A stretch of 64,000 nt of DNA from positions 23,859,667-23,923,666 of the forward strand of contig CM038710.1 in assembly GCA_021613375.1 (NCBI GenBank). Direction: 5' to 3'. Shown piece by piece: positions 49,056 through 61,300 of the stretch. Each line of letters starts with the position of its first letter. The first letter of the stretch is position 1. The translations under genes and the position numbers were made by a program. The DNA comes from Megaleporinus macrocephalus. Taxonomy: Eukaryota > Chordata > Actinopteri > Characiformes > Anostomidae. The notes below the pieces were generated by a model, which was given only the letters and a program-made list of their open reading frames with translations, made no database searches and was not told the DNA's origin.

Positions 49056-51796
49056 ATGTTGGCATCAAGGGCTCTTCTCTTAAAGCAAGCTGCAGCTGTG
49101 CTGAGCCGCCAGCCCGCTTGCCTGGTGCACCAGGGAGATTGGGGAAACTGGGGGAACACCAACATTGCTGTGGTAAGTTCTCTAGATGGATGGCAAGTAG
49201 TGCAAATAAACCACTGTGGCTTCATGTAGTTACAAACATGCTATGCATAGATAAAAGTCAGTGGCTATGAATGTCTTGTGGATCAAAGGCAAGCCAGAAA
49301 AATGAATGAAGAAAAAACTAAGACTGTAGAGTTAAAAATGTTGTCTATCCTTGGTAGGTGTTCTCTGGCTGTGGCTGGTGGGATGGAACTGATGTTCATG
49401 AGGCTGCTTAGTGAGTATATTTTATGACTAGCTGAGACACATGACTAACACATACATTACGCATTTAACTGACATTCAGGCCATGCACCGCACATCATGT
49501 CTAGAAATGCAGTATTACTAGTTTAAAGAGTATTACAAGGTGGATGCATAGTTTAGTTACGTTCAGCATGTAACCATGCTACTTTATGTTTTTTTCAAGC
49601 ACCATGTATCACTTGAGCCGTAATGGTGCACGCTTTCAGATCTTCGCCCCCAACCAGCAGCAGATGCATGTCATGGACCACATGAAGATGCAGCCCTCCT
49701 CTGGCGAGAACAGGTGCATCTCAGTGGTTTATCTCTTTGCCTTCTTATTATGACATCTTCAGACTAATGTTCAAAAACTGCTGCATGAATCTTTTGTCAG
49801 CAGGTACTGAGGCATGTGATTTTAGAAGCCAGTTCAGAAGAATTCATAACAGTGCTTTTGTAATTGGTGGTGACTAGCGACATGTGACAGCTGCCCTATT
49901 GGATGTGTTGCAGGAACATGATGGTGGAGTCTGCCCGCTTCAGCCACGGTCAGGGCATGATGCAGATGCAGGACCTCTCCAGGCTGGATGTCAACAGCTT
50001 TGATGCAGTCATCTTCCCTGGAGGCCACGGCATTGTGAAAAACTTGTGAGAAAGAGTGACAGAGGGAGATGGGATGGGGCACTAACATAGAGAATATGAT
50101 CTTTAATGTTTCAAGACAAAAAAAAAACACCAGGCAAAACATGCACGCTGCATTGAGAGAGAGAAACAGGTTTACAGGTTTTACATCATACAACATTTAT
50201 TTCTGATACAAATGAATAAGAAGCATGTAACTATGAAATATATATTATGCCTTACAACCTTATGCCTGTGCTCTGTAGGCTATTTGTCTGGTGCTAAGTT
50301 TTACAAATGCAATTTAACCATTAAAAAAAAAATTAGGTAGTGTTTCTGTTATCAGACAATGTTTGCTGTGATGAAAGAAGAATGGGTGATATTAAAGAAA
50401 TAGACAAAGTACAAAAGTTAGCCACCAATATAAACAGAGGGAAAGCTTTTCTTGTTGAAGTCTAGAAAAAGACTCCATTAGCCCACTTGGCAAAAGCCAA
50501 CTTCATCCTGCACGACATCTTTAATTTCCCTGTCCTCGAATCAGATTGCTCTAACATCCAACTGTGTTTGTCACCTCGGCCTCTATTCCTGGGAATCTAA
50601 GCTTCTTTGCCGGCATTAGTATCAACACACATATGGATAAGGCCTTGGTGTAAATAAAGACAAATACAAGACCTGCCTACGTCTCTTTCAAAAAGGAAAC
50701 AGATACTAAACAGAGACTTTAAATAATGATTCAAAGTTTTTGACTGAGCTTTTAATCACTTGTTACCACAGTATTTTTTTTAAGTTGAACTAAAGAAGCC
50801 ATTTTTATGGTGTGGACATGGACATGGTCTGTCACAAAGTCTCAAAATGTAGGTCATGTCAGTTACTGCTGTGTGGTCTTTAATGATCCATATCATCACA
50901 TGTGGTATCATCTCTGGATATGAATCCTGTTTAAGCTGTTTTGTTTGATGTCTGAGCAGGTCCAGCTTTAACAAGGATGGAAAGGACTGCAAGCTTCACA
51001 ATGACGTGGAGAGGGTGCTGAAGGAATTCCATCGCTCTCGCAAACCGATTGGGTAAAACCTGGTTACACACTTTAAATGCTTTAAAAAAGTGATTAAGTA
51101 AATTGATTCCTTCATTCTGGGATGAGACTAAAAATGTGTTACAGTTCTCAGTCTGAACTTCAGTAGCCAAAAGCGAACCAAGACATATTAGCTTTCCAGC
51201 ACATGTATTTGAGCTAAATGCTGGTTTTGTTTCCGATAGTCTGTCCAGCATGTCTCCACTGCTGGCCTGCCGAGTGCTGCCAAATCTGGAGATCACTATG
51301 GGTTATGAACGGGATGAGAGCAGTCGCTGGGGCCGCTGGCCAAACACCAACATGGTGCAGGCTGTCAAGAGTATGGGAGCTCGCCACAACATCCGTGAGC
51401 CTTACATATCCTGATTGAAACATAGGGAACAGTATGGGGGGTATGAAGGGGCAATGATGGAGCTTCTTGGTATGAACAGAGATAATGTTGCACACTCATA
51501 CTCTAATATTAACATCTGGTATGAACCTATTATCTAAAACTGACCATTAACCATAATGGTATCCATAAGTAAACAGACAGTAGGGGAAGAGATGCATTTG
51601 CTGCATGGTGTTTTCTTTTCTCAGCCACAAATCTTTGGTCTTCCTTAACTATCTCTTCTACGAGGCCCATGTGGATGAGAAGAACAAGGTCGTCAGCACT
51701 CCAACCTTCATGTGGGAGACGGATTACCACTACCACTACATCTTTGACGGCATTGGAAACATGGTCAAGCATGTCATGCGCATGACCTCAAAGTGA
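49056..51796 (+). CDS. gatd3 (es1): ES1 / GATD3 mitochondrial DJ-1/PfpI-like protein, 7 exons
   Basis: Fish ES1 (human GATD3, formerly C21orf33) is a mitochondrial class I glutamine-amidotransferase-like protein, reported as abundant in fish cone photoreceptors. Its exact activity is not settled. Exons: 49056-49172, 49358-49410, 49600-49713, 49914-50045, 50960-51052, 51240-51405, 51662-51796. They total 810 bases, or 269 aa plus stop. The N-terminus [20 protein letters not shown] is basic and amphipathic, as expected of a mitochondrial presequence. The fold's [28 protein letters not shown] and [18 protein letters not shown] stretches are present. The position of the usual DJ-1-type nucleophile Cys, after KPIG, reads SSMS here, so that residue is absent. 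The end is HVMRMTSK. Intron 6 is AT-AC (U12-type). Confidence 0.96.
51406..51661 (+). other. U12-type AT-AC intron of es1
   Basis: The 256-base intron begins ATATCCTG and ends CTTCTAC. The branch site TTCCTTAAC at 51641-51649 is a perfect match to the U12 consensus TTCCTTRAY. The branch A lies about 13 bases from the 3' end. Removing it joins CGT GAG CCT TAC to GAG GCC CAT in frame, giving [13 protein letters not shown]. Conventional GT-AG choices here (GTGAGC at 51395, CTCAG at 51624) break the frame. Confidence 0.92.
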
Positions 51797-51883
51797 GTTC
51801 TGTGAGGATTGCAGTGGGAGGCTTAATAATGCTGAAACTTTAGGTTGACCTGAACCTGCCACCATGCAGGCATACAGAGAGTA

Positions 51884-51889
51884 AATAAA
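51884..51889 (+). terminator. es1 polyadenylation signal AATAAA
   Basis: AATAAA about 90 bases after the es1 stop codon. It faces the igsf9 signal at 52048-52057, so the two genes end tail-to-tail about 160 bases apart. Confidence 0.65.
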
Positions 51890-52047
51890 ATAAGCTTACA
51901 ACGCAGTTTGTGTTATACTGTCATTTCTTTTTTTTTGGTCTGTGGATTATATATTATAAAGAACATAAAGATGCCTTTTGGGTGCTGTACTTTATCACTT
52001 GTTATAATGATCAGATACATATTAAAAGGTTCAGTAAATAAAGTCAA

Positions 52048-52057
52048 TTTATTTATT
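52048..52057 (-). terminator. Candidate igsf9 polyadenylation signal
   Basis: Overlapping minus-strand AATAAA hexamers. They are the last before es1 and would give igsf9 a 3' UTR of about 3.3 kb. Shorter isoforms using internal signals are possible. Confidence 0.5.
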
Positions 52058-55000
52058 AAAAACATATAAAAATAACAGTGACAACATTGATAAAAATGAA
52101 ATATAAGGACAAATATAAAAACAGCATCTTTTTGACCAATTTGTACAAAACTTGAAAATCATCTTTGAAAAAATGCAGTCTTTACTTTACAAAATGTACA
52201 CTATTTTAAATATGTGATAGATTCCATTTTATAAGTCTAATATGAACAAAATGTAAAAATGTCTGAAAAAACAACTTAAAAAGAGAATGAATTGACAAAA
52301 TACTGTTTTATATAAAACACTCAGAACAGACTCACAATAAGCAACATTATCACCAGCAATATGAAGACTATTCACAATTAACTGTTCACATTGACATAGA
52401 GAACTGCATGTAAACACTGGTGTATATCATATAGTCTCTGTTCTCTTGAAATAAATATACATCAAAGCCAAATTCATTCTTAGTTGAATATGCAAAATAT
52501 TTTAAAAATGAACAAACAATGTGACAATGTGGATTTCTGGCATTGAGGCCTAGAGTGTTCAAATTCAGTTAGTTCCTCAAAACAAAAATGTATTATGTAC
52601 ACAAGTTAACTGTGGCTTACCCAGCAATGTGACAAGTAACACAGTATACTTCAGATGTTAAGTTGCTTACAAACTAATATCAGGCACCAAAAAACTTTTT
52701 CGAAGTAATAAAGGTATATACTTTCTCTATAAGGAAAATTACTTTAAATTTTAACCTTAAATGGGAATTAAGTTGAACAGAACAGTGCATCTTGCTACTG
52801 CCACTTTGATGACAACTGATGCTGCATTTTATACATATGCACACAGTAGCATGTAAATAGACATTACAGTTACCTTCTTTTGACAGTTATAAATAAAATT
52901 TGTTATATGTTTAAAAATCCGTTCTGAAAGCTCCCTTTTAGGAATCACTTCATCTGAATCAACAGTGCTTAATAAAAATAACATTAGAAGTCCATGCCTA
53001 TCAAAATGTGCCATGTTTATAATGCTTTCTGTTTTTGAATATACCACCGTTAAAAAAAATTTAATTACTTTTCAACAACTTGCGTGGTGTAGATTAAAAT
53101 GTAAACTTGACATGAATGTGGCATTCTGGATATTATCTCTTTTTGTAGTACAAAGTGTTTAAAACCTGTAGAATACTAGCGTCGGTTTAGAATAACATTA
53201 TGCAAGTATCTGCAACAAAATCAGCTTTACATTATTAAAAAACTTGAACAGTGATCACTTTAGAATGCTGTCTATGTCAGCTAGTTTTGGTGGCAAAGTT
53301 GGGGGTTTTAAAGCTCCATATTCTGACATAAACTCGTCATCTTAGCAAGCAGTAAAAAAATCCCTTGCCTGAACAACTGAGCCACTCAGACTCAGTAGAC
53401 TTTTAGCCCTGTTTAAATAAATGAGCCTTCCAAAAATTGTCCAAGATTATTCAGTCTGTCCTTTCTGAATCTGAATCTCCCAAGCGTGTCACCATAAGAG
53501 AAAGACATCAATGGATATATTTTGATAGTCTTGTCATAGAAATAAACATTTCATTATTTTTCATTTGGCAAAGTGCCTTGATAGCTTATTTAATTTGCTC
53601 TATGCAGTTCTTCTAAAGTCTAAACCTAGTGAATGTACTGTCACTGCACAATAACTGCTAAAAAATGTTTTTTCCTCATTATTTTGGCTTTTGTAAAGTA
53701 TATGAAACATTTTGATTAGATAATAACAGACAGTGGAACAGTTCCAGTAAGGTTTCCAGGTTTTAGTTTTAAACCATTCTAAAGCGTACCTTGTTCAAAT
53801 GACAGTGAATTGACCGACATTAAAGATTCTCATTCTTTATGTATATCAGAACACTGAAGGCAGTTAGGATTGATTTCATAATTTAGGCAAAAAAACCTGA
53901 TTGTCCAAGCACACTTTCATGTTGAACAGTCACTGTGGTTATCGTGGTATTTTGGTTTAGGCAGCAAAGTAGTAGTGACAAATACCTCCTTACTAACAAG
54001 TTCTTTTTCAAGGCTTTTCAATGAGTTTCACAGTGAAATATGTAATAGAAAGAAAAAAGATGTGTACCAATACATTATTTAAATGTTTTTGGTTGACTGC
54101 AATCAATGGAGACAGTATTTAGTGTCATAAAAAAAAGCATAATGCACCTGAGTTCCCCCTACTCCAAATCATATTTCATATTTGTTTTTTTTTTTATTCT
54201 GATACACATTTAGTATCGCTCATCCAAAAGTTATTTTAGGTTCTAGTGTTAGATAAACATATGGCAAGGAATTCAGGTTTTGAGTATTGGTATTCCCATT
54301 CAAGACAATAACGTATCTATTTGTCTGCTTCCTTTGGAGGTTCTGAAAAGCAAAAGAAAATTTCACTGTCAGAACAATATTTTCAAAGCAGGGGATAAAA
54401 AAAAACAATGAATGATTGGCCACTAACAACATCAGGCAACTATAAAACCATTTAAATATTCACACAGGCAATGTCTACCACATGAATTCAGACATATACC
54501 CACTGGACAATAAAGCAATAGTTTGGTGGAAATCAAATTAAACTTGGCCAGGTAAAGGCAATCTGAATGGTGTAAAATACAGAGAACAAATTTAAATTAT
54601 AGAGGGTCCTAGAAAATAAACTTTTTTTAATCACATTTCTATTTTACGGCTTTTTGTTAGGGTAGCCAAAAGATCAAGTGTTTACCTGGTGAGCTTCAAT
54701 CTTTTGCATTCCTAATTAATTAACTAGCATATTTGTAAATCTACACACATGCCCAATTTCACAAGTTTGGTGGAAAGAGTGAAATGTTACTAACTTCTAA
54801 ACCAAAGACAATCTTAGTTAATCTGTGGAAAAACTAGAAAAGAGCATTTCCAGAAGAAGAAAATGTTAAACCAAACAGTTTTGTTCCCAAAATAAATCTA
54901 GCATCAGCACTGTTGTTGCAAGAAATTTAACAGCCAGCCAACATGGGACCACTCACCCATACCAGGGGGCATTACACACTGAGGACTGTTTTTGTGTAAG

Positions 55001-55345
55001 GTTTGGGCAGATGACTTTCAAAATAATAATAAAAAAAATGAATACACAGAAAACAATATGTAACACCTCACTTGAAAGATCATACATGCTTATAAATGCT
55101 TCAAAGACAACTCTGCCAAACTAGTGGCCATATTGTCTGAGGTTGAGAAAACTGTGAGATAATTTAGGCATAAACATGTTTCTTTTACTTGCTATCTACA
55201 TGTTTCTATTATCTGCATATCTTGGCTGATGGAGGGAACTGGCGGGAAAATTTGTGTTGTAAATTAGATTTTTTGCTAAAACTATTGCTTTATTGATCAG
55301 TGGACAAAGAGGATAAATGTAAGGTAACGGACCAAAGTGGGGCTC
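52058..55345 (-). other. Presumed long igsf9 3' UTR
   Basis: 3.3 kb of AT-rich sequence lacking transposon signatures or coding exons, between the igsf9 stop codon and a polyadenylation signal. The absence of repeats, in a window otherwise full of them, supports a constrained UTR. This is inference. Confidence 0.5.
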
Positions 55346-58300
55346 TCAGAGCAGGGCGGAGCCTGAATCAGAGTCAGGGTCAGGGGTGAGGCAAAGGTCT
55401 CGGGAGGAGGATTCCTGGGCTCTGCGGTACTCCTGGAACTCCTGCCTCAGAGCATTGAAGCGTGCCTCACTGAGTGAGCGACCATACTGATGTGGAGGAG
55501 GATGGGGATTCGGGGGAAGACTGATAGAGGAGTATGGTCCTAATAGGAGAATAGTAGAGAATTCAGGATATGGCAGGAGGAAAAAGGTCAAAGGATGTCA
55601 CATGTATATCATTGTCTAGGGGTTGGGAAATGTGAAAAAACTTGGTGAGATCTGAGGGTCATTTAGACTCTCACCTTTCTCCGGCAGGTCCTGGAGGCCA
55701 GTGGTGGAGCGGGGCCATTCTATCCTAAGCTCTCTGCCTCTCCTCAAGCCCGCTTGCTCCATCTTTATGGCCTCCAGGGGGTTAAGGCCCATTGGGCACT
55801 CAGTAGCATCCCACTCATAACTCTCATCTACTGATGTATTTCTTCTATACACAAAATGTAGAACACACAATGAGACATGCATACGATGTGTGAGGCAATT
55901 TTATGAGATTGAATGAGAAAGAAGGAAAAATTTATGTCTGTAGGGGGGCTAACCCCACTAAGATGTTTGTGCATCAGCTTCACCTTTTAGACCTCTGCTC
56001 TCGCAGGTCCAGCTCTGCTTTGCGCCTCTCGCTTTCCTCTGTGGTCTCTGGAGAGCTCAGTAAGGTTGGAGTGATAGAGATAGACTGACGAAGGTGGCCA
56101 TGCCCATACGGCCCCACACTCCCCCTGCCACTGCTCTGGCTGGCATAACTGGCACGGCCACCCTCTGCTCTACTATCCCTGACCTCTACATCTGTGCTTC
56201 CCTTCCCCATGCCTACCCCCACATATAGCTCCATGTGAACTTCATGATCCCGTGGGGGGAAGGCTGCCTGATATGGCGAGGGCCAGCTATAACCCCTTGG
56301 CAGGAATGGCCTCTGACTACCCCTTCTAGAATCCATAGGACGAATATATTCCCCTCTTGCCCTTGGCAAGCCAAAGGGTCGGGGGAGATCCTGGGGCACA
56401 TACTTGTGCTGGATTGACCTCAGGGTCTCTCGATATGACAATGGACACCTGGAGGACTCTGGAAAGACTGTTGCCTGTCTACGTGGATCTGCTTCACATC
56501 TTTGGGGTTCTGCAAGTTTTGAGGGATCTAGGAATGGGAGGGCATGGGTGTGTGAAAGGTAAGAGGGAGACATATATGGTCGGTCACTGTAAAGAGGTTT
56601 TTCCAGACTATGGCTACTAGGGGGCTGAAAGGGTGCTGCTCCTTGCCACAAGGGCCCAGGTCTAGAGTAAGAATTTACAGATGTGCGACCCAAACTGTAG
56701 GACTTGACCCTTACATCTGGACGGGGAAACTCATCTCTGTAACAAGTCTCAGAGATATAAGTCCGAGGGCTTTCATAATGCTCCCACCTCTGAGAGCCTA
56801 AACTTATGGATTTCTTAAGGAATGGACGGGGTTGCCCCAAGCCAGAAAGTGTTCTACATGGACCAAAGCTGATTGACTTCTTCATAAACGACATGGGAGC
56901 TTGAGATATCCGTGAAGTTATTTTGTTAGTTCTGGTATCCTGAATGTAAGACCTTTTAAGGTCTGATGAGAATTCTGTTGTTGTTCTTTTGTCTTCATGG
57001 CCATTATTAGAGACTGTTGCCAGACTTTTAGCAGTACTCAAAAGGGTCTGGGTTGGGTTTGTCTGGATGGTTTGCTGTTTATCAGAATTTGCTCTGTTTT
57101 GAGTCAGTAATGGTTGAGAACACCTTCCTTCATGAGATACAACTTGTACTGCTCTACTATTTGTCTCTGATGACTCTAATTTCATATTGGAATCCCTGTA
57201 TACCAGCTCTGGAGAGGGTTTATAATTATGCACACTTTCTTGTTTAGGAATAACTGAGGTTTTGAGGTCCACCAAAACACTGCTTTGATCACTATTATTA
57301 ATCTCATAGTCATCTTGACCATGACTTTCCCAGTTTTTGGGGACGACATCAGGCTCACCTCCTAACAATGTTGCTTTTTCCAGCTGTGTGCTAGGCCAGG
57401 TAGATTCTGCTGGCTGACTCTCCTCAACGGGTTCATCTACACTCATTTCAATGAAGCCTGGCAAGCTCAAATATTCCAAGATAGTGCTGGTTTGCAGAGG
57501 AGACACCCTGGCAGGCTGGGGCACAATCTTGGCTTTCAAAGACTCTGACATTCTGGCAATGGAGAAATTAGACTGATCACTCTCACCCTCATTATCAAGG
57601 GTCAGAGGGGAAATGCGGCTGGGGCTATCACTGAAAACACATTTGTCACTTTTGCGAGAGCGTGACCTGACACTCTCCTTCTCTCCCTCGGCTTGTAGAG
57701 GTAAGGAGCTCAGTTCATCTCCAGCTTTGCTCTCCCTTCCACACACTTTCACTCTGGCCCCTGTTTTCTGATGGTCATAGGGAAGGGTGGAGCAACCAGA
57801 GGGACTGTGGCTCAGCCTTCCTCTGTGATTAAGGCTTTTCTCTTGCATGTGAGTGCTAGGTTTGGGGTAATTATAATGAAAGACTGCTTCTTTTTCTGCT
57901 ATAGAGTGTTGTACTCTATCAAATGCCATCTCAGATAGCCGAGGACTACAAGAGGCAGGACTTGTGGACCTAGAGACAGCAGCTTGCATCTCTATCTCTT
58001 TGTCCTGCCTCCAGCCTTCATCTGTCCTTGAGCAGAAAAGCTCCTGGTCTTTCTTTGTGGGTCTCTCTTGGCATCTTACCCGTGTCTTGACTGAACTGGA
58101 CCCACAGGAAGAATGACTGTTCCTTCTGGGAGAGAAGAGTGAAAGAGAAGTATACTGTGTGACTGGTGAATGTGAGAATTCTCCTGCTTCTGAGTCCTCT
58201 GTAGCTACCAGCCCTCGCCTAGGTGTGTCTGGTTGCAGGCAACGAGGTGTGTTTCCCTCGGAGACGCTTTGTATAGGCACCTGGCTGGTAGGTGAGGTCA

Positions 58301-61300
58301 CAGGACTGATGTCCCACTGAATGTAGGAGGAGGATGAGGGGATTGTTTTCTCCATGGGACTGCTGGTGTTGCCGAAATAACAACCCCTCCGGTAGTCTGA
58401 AAGTCGCTGGGCTAGGCTGCTAGGTCTCTGAATTTTATGCCGGAGCTGGATGTCCTGAGGTTTCCAGACGGGGTCCTCTGACATAGCCCCCGCCCATGTT
58501 CTTAGAGGGCTAACTGACTTGGCACGCCTCTGCTCTGTTTTGTGCTCCTGTTCTCTGCGGCTGGTGGTATAGCTCTCTAGCTCCCTCTCCATTTCCTCTC
58601 GCTCCTTCACCAGTCTAAGACACTTACTGAGGTTGTCCCTCTCTTGTTCACTTCCCAATTGAGAAACCATTGTGCTGGGTTCAGTTAGCTGGCTGTCTTT
58701 GTCCATGGGTTGGTAACCAGCCTGGTGCAGCAGTCTCTCTCTCTCCCTCAACAGGGTTTTCTTGGTTAGGCTGGGGAAAATTTCCTCCCGATGGTTGGGT
58801 AAACAATATTTCTTCAGTGAGTCACGAGCACTGTTCTCTTTGCAGTCAGAGTAGAAACTGGCCCGCTCCAAAAGAGCCTCAGAGCAGCCATGCTCCTCGT
58901 CTGAGGAAAAGCAGCCATGACGGGAAAAGTTTCTGGCCATCGCCTTTACCCTGCCGGGGGAGTGTGGTGGTCTCTCAGAATCTACAGAGTCCACAACCAG
59001 TCCTGAAGGTGGCTCTTGTCTCGCATCCTTCTCTGAACTTAATGAGCTAGATTTGGGGGAGTCTCTAAAAGAGTCACAGTTGATGCCTCCAGCACTGCCT
59101 CTGCCAGGAGATTGGGGAAATTCATTTTTAAGGTGCTTTTTAATGTGCATTGGTGTGGAACCTTCTGGGTACTGCTGGACAATGAAGCGACCATCAGGGC
59201 CTCTGGATATGGACTCAATGGCAGACATTGGGGATGGGGAGCCCCCAAAGTGACTTTCAAAGAGAGTGTAGCGTGGGGGTGGAGAAGACGTAGAGAGGAG
59301 CTGCTTCTTCTGATCCTGGTACTCGCTGCGGCTGCCCTTTTCGAAGGAGGATCGATCTGAACGATCGGAGGAAGAGGAGTTGGGGAAGAAGTTAAGAGGA
59401 GGGCACAGCTTCATCTTTAGCATACTGTCGGGGCTGTCAGCAGGCGAGCGAGCTCTGAAGGGACAAACAAAAAATGAGGACAATTTTTTATTGTTAATTA
59501 TACTAATTGTCACCTTCAAGTGACAAACTGTATTTGTATTTTCTACCTTAAAAATAAACATGTTCATGTTTTGTTATTAATTTATAATAAATGAGACTTA
59601 CAGTTCTAAAGATCTATACATACAGTAGAGCTATGTAGAAGGAAATTACAGTACATTTCCGATTAATTTTTTTTGTGACACTTTTCACAACAACAGAAAC
59701 CTACATCTACTTGAAACCCTGTAAGCTTGTACTAAGAATAAAACTGTAGCATATAGGATTAGCTACATTGTTACTGCACACATTTCTAACCTCAACAAGA
59801 ATATAGAACCATAAGTTACAAGACCAACAGTTACAAGACAATAAACTGATTTTTAACAGTAGGGCTGCATGATAAATTGTATTTTTATCAATATTGTGAT
59901 ATAAGTTTTGATGATAACTGCAATAACGAATCAAATCATCTTTAAACATGCAGCACCAGAGATCTCATTATTTTGCTGCCACAAACTATGAGAAAGCTAC
60001 TGAGTGCTTCTGTACACACTACAAAATTACAAAAAACCCAGCTCAAAACTAGTCCACGCTGAACTAAAATAATGGAAAAAGCATGTATAAAACAATAGGA
60101 TAGTTCCCAAACCCAGTATTGTGTTAAAAGTGTTTGAAAACATATTCAATAACAATAAATAAGTTAATAAACACAAATATATACATTATTTTTTTTGTTT
60201 CTACATATGTCTATAAATACATATTTGTTTTGTTGCAGTTATAGGAAAATCTGTTGAGAATGCTGATAATGATTTTCTGCTGTGCCTTTCAGTGCACAAG
60301 AAATGTGTAGTTCTGTTTGAGCAGCTGTTACATTTTAGATTTGCATAATAATGAATGGTGCTTTTGTAATTAAATATTTTTGCCAAACAGAAAAGTTACA
60401 TTTCTATTTTCTATTGTATGTGCTTGAATCACATCCAGTCTAAGGCAAATCATTTAAATAATATATTTGTCTTTCATGTCTTCATTGTGATATCTATCAG
60501 CGTTATTAAACATCACATTCCAAATTGTAAAGCCCTAGTTAAAATCATGCATGATGGTGGAAAATGGCAATTTACTGAAGCAATTCCATTTTAAATGTTC
60601 TAATTTCATATCAGCCAATTGTGAGACACTTAATTTCTATATGTTAATATCTGGAACGTTTGAAATATTAAGTGTTAAATACAGAAAAATGGAATTCCAA
60701 TGATGGCACATGCAGGTGTACAGGTGGAGACTTACTGTGGAGATGGGCTCTTCTGGAAGGCAGTGGGGATATCTGAAACGTTGGGGGAGGATGCAGAGTT
60801 TACATCATGCCACATATAGAATGAGACAATCAATGAGATGATAAAAACAAGCTCAAATGAAATAAATGCACCATGCATTAGAGTTGCTGCCAAAGGCAGG
60901 CATTAACTCTACAGTACTGTTCATGCTAAAGTCCAAGAAACAAACACAAAACTTAATGACTCTGTGAATAAATTGTGAAACTTAATGATTTTATTAACAA
61001 GCCTTCTTTATATTTTGCACTTGTCTTCATCTTTGTCTTAAAATTTAGGAATATATTTTGACAAATTGGTTTGTCGATTACAGCATTTATTACATAACCT
61101 CCCTATTCCTAAAAATATGGATTTAAACGTTTTGGAATCTAATTCTAATATTTTAACCTGACACTAAATGTTCTTAATAACATTAACAATGTGTATATTC
61201 CAGTGGATCTATAGGTGATCTGGTATGAGTTTCCCTTTGTGCTGGCTTTACCATCTCGTCTCTTTCTGCGGCGCTGCTCCCTCCTGTGGCTCATGACACA

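Noticed and set aside
58670..59050. 126-codon plus-strand frame in igsf9
   Set aside because: Shadow of the minus-strand igsf9 giant exon. The other plus-strand frames at 56235-57247 are the same.
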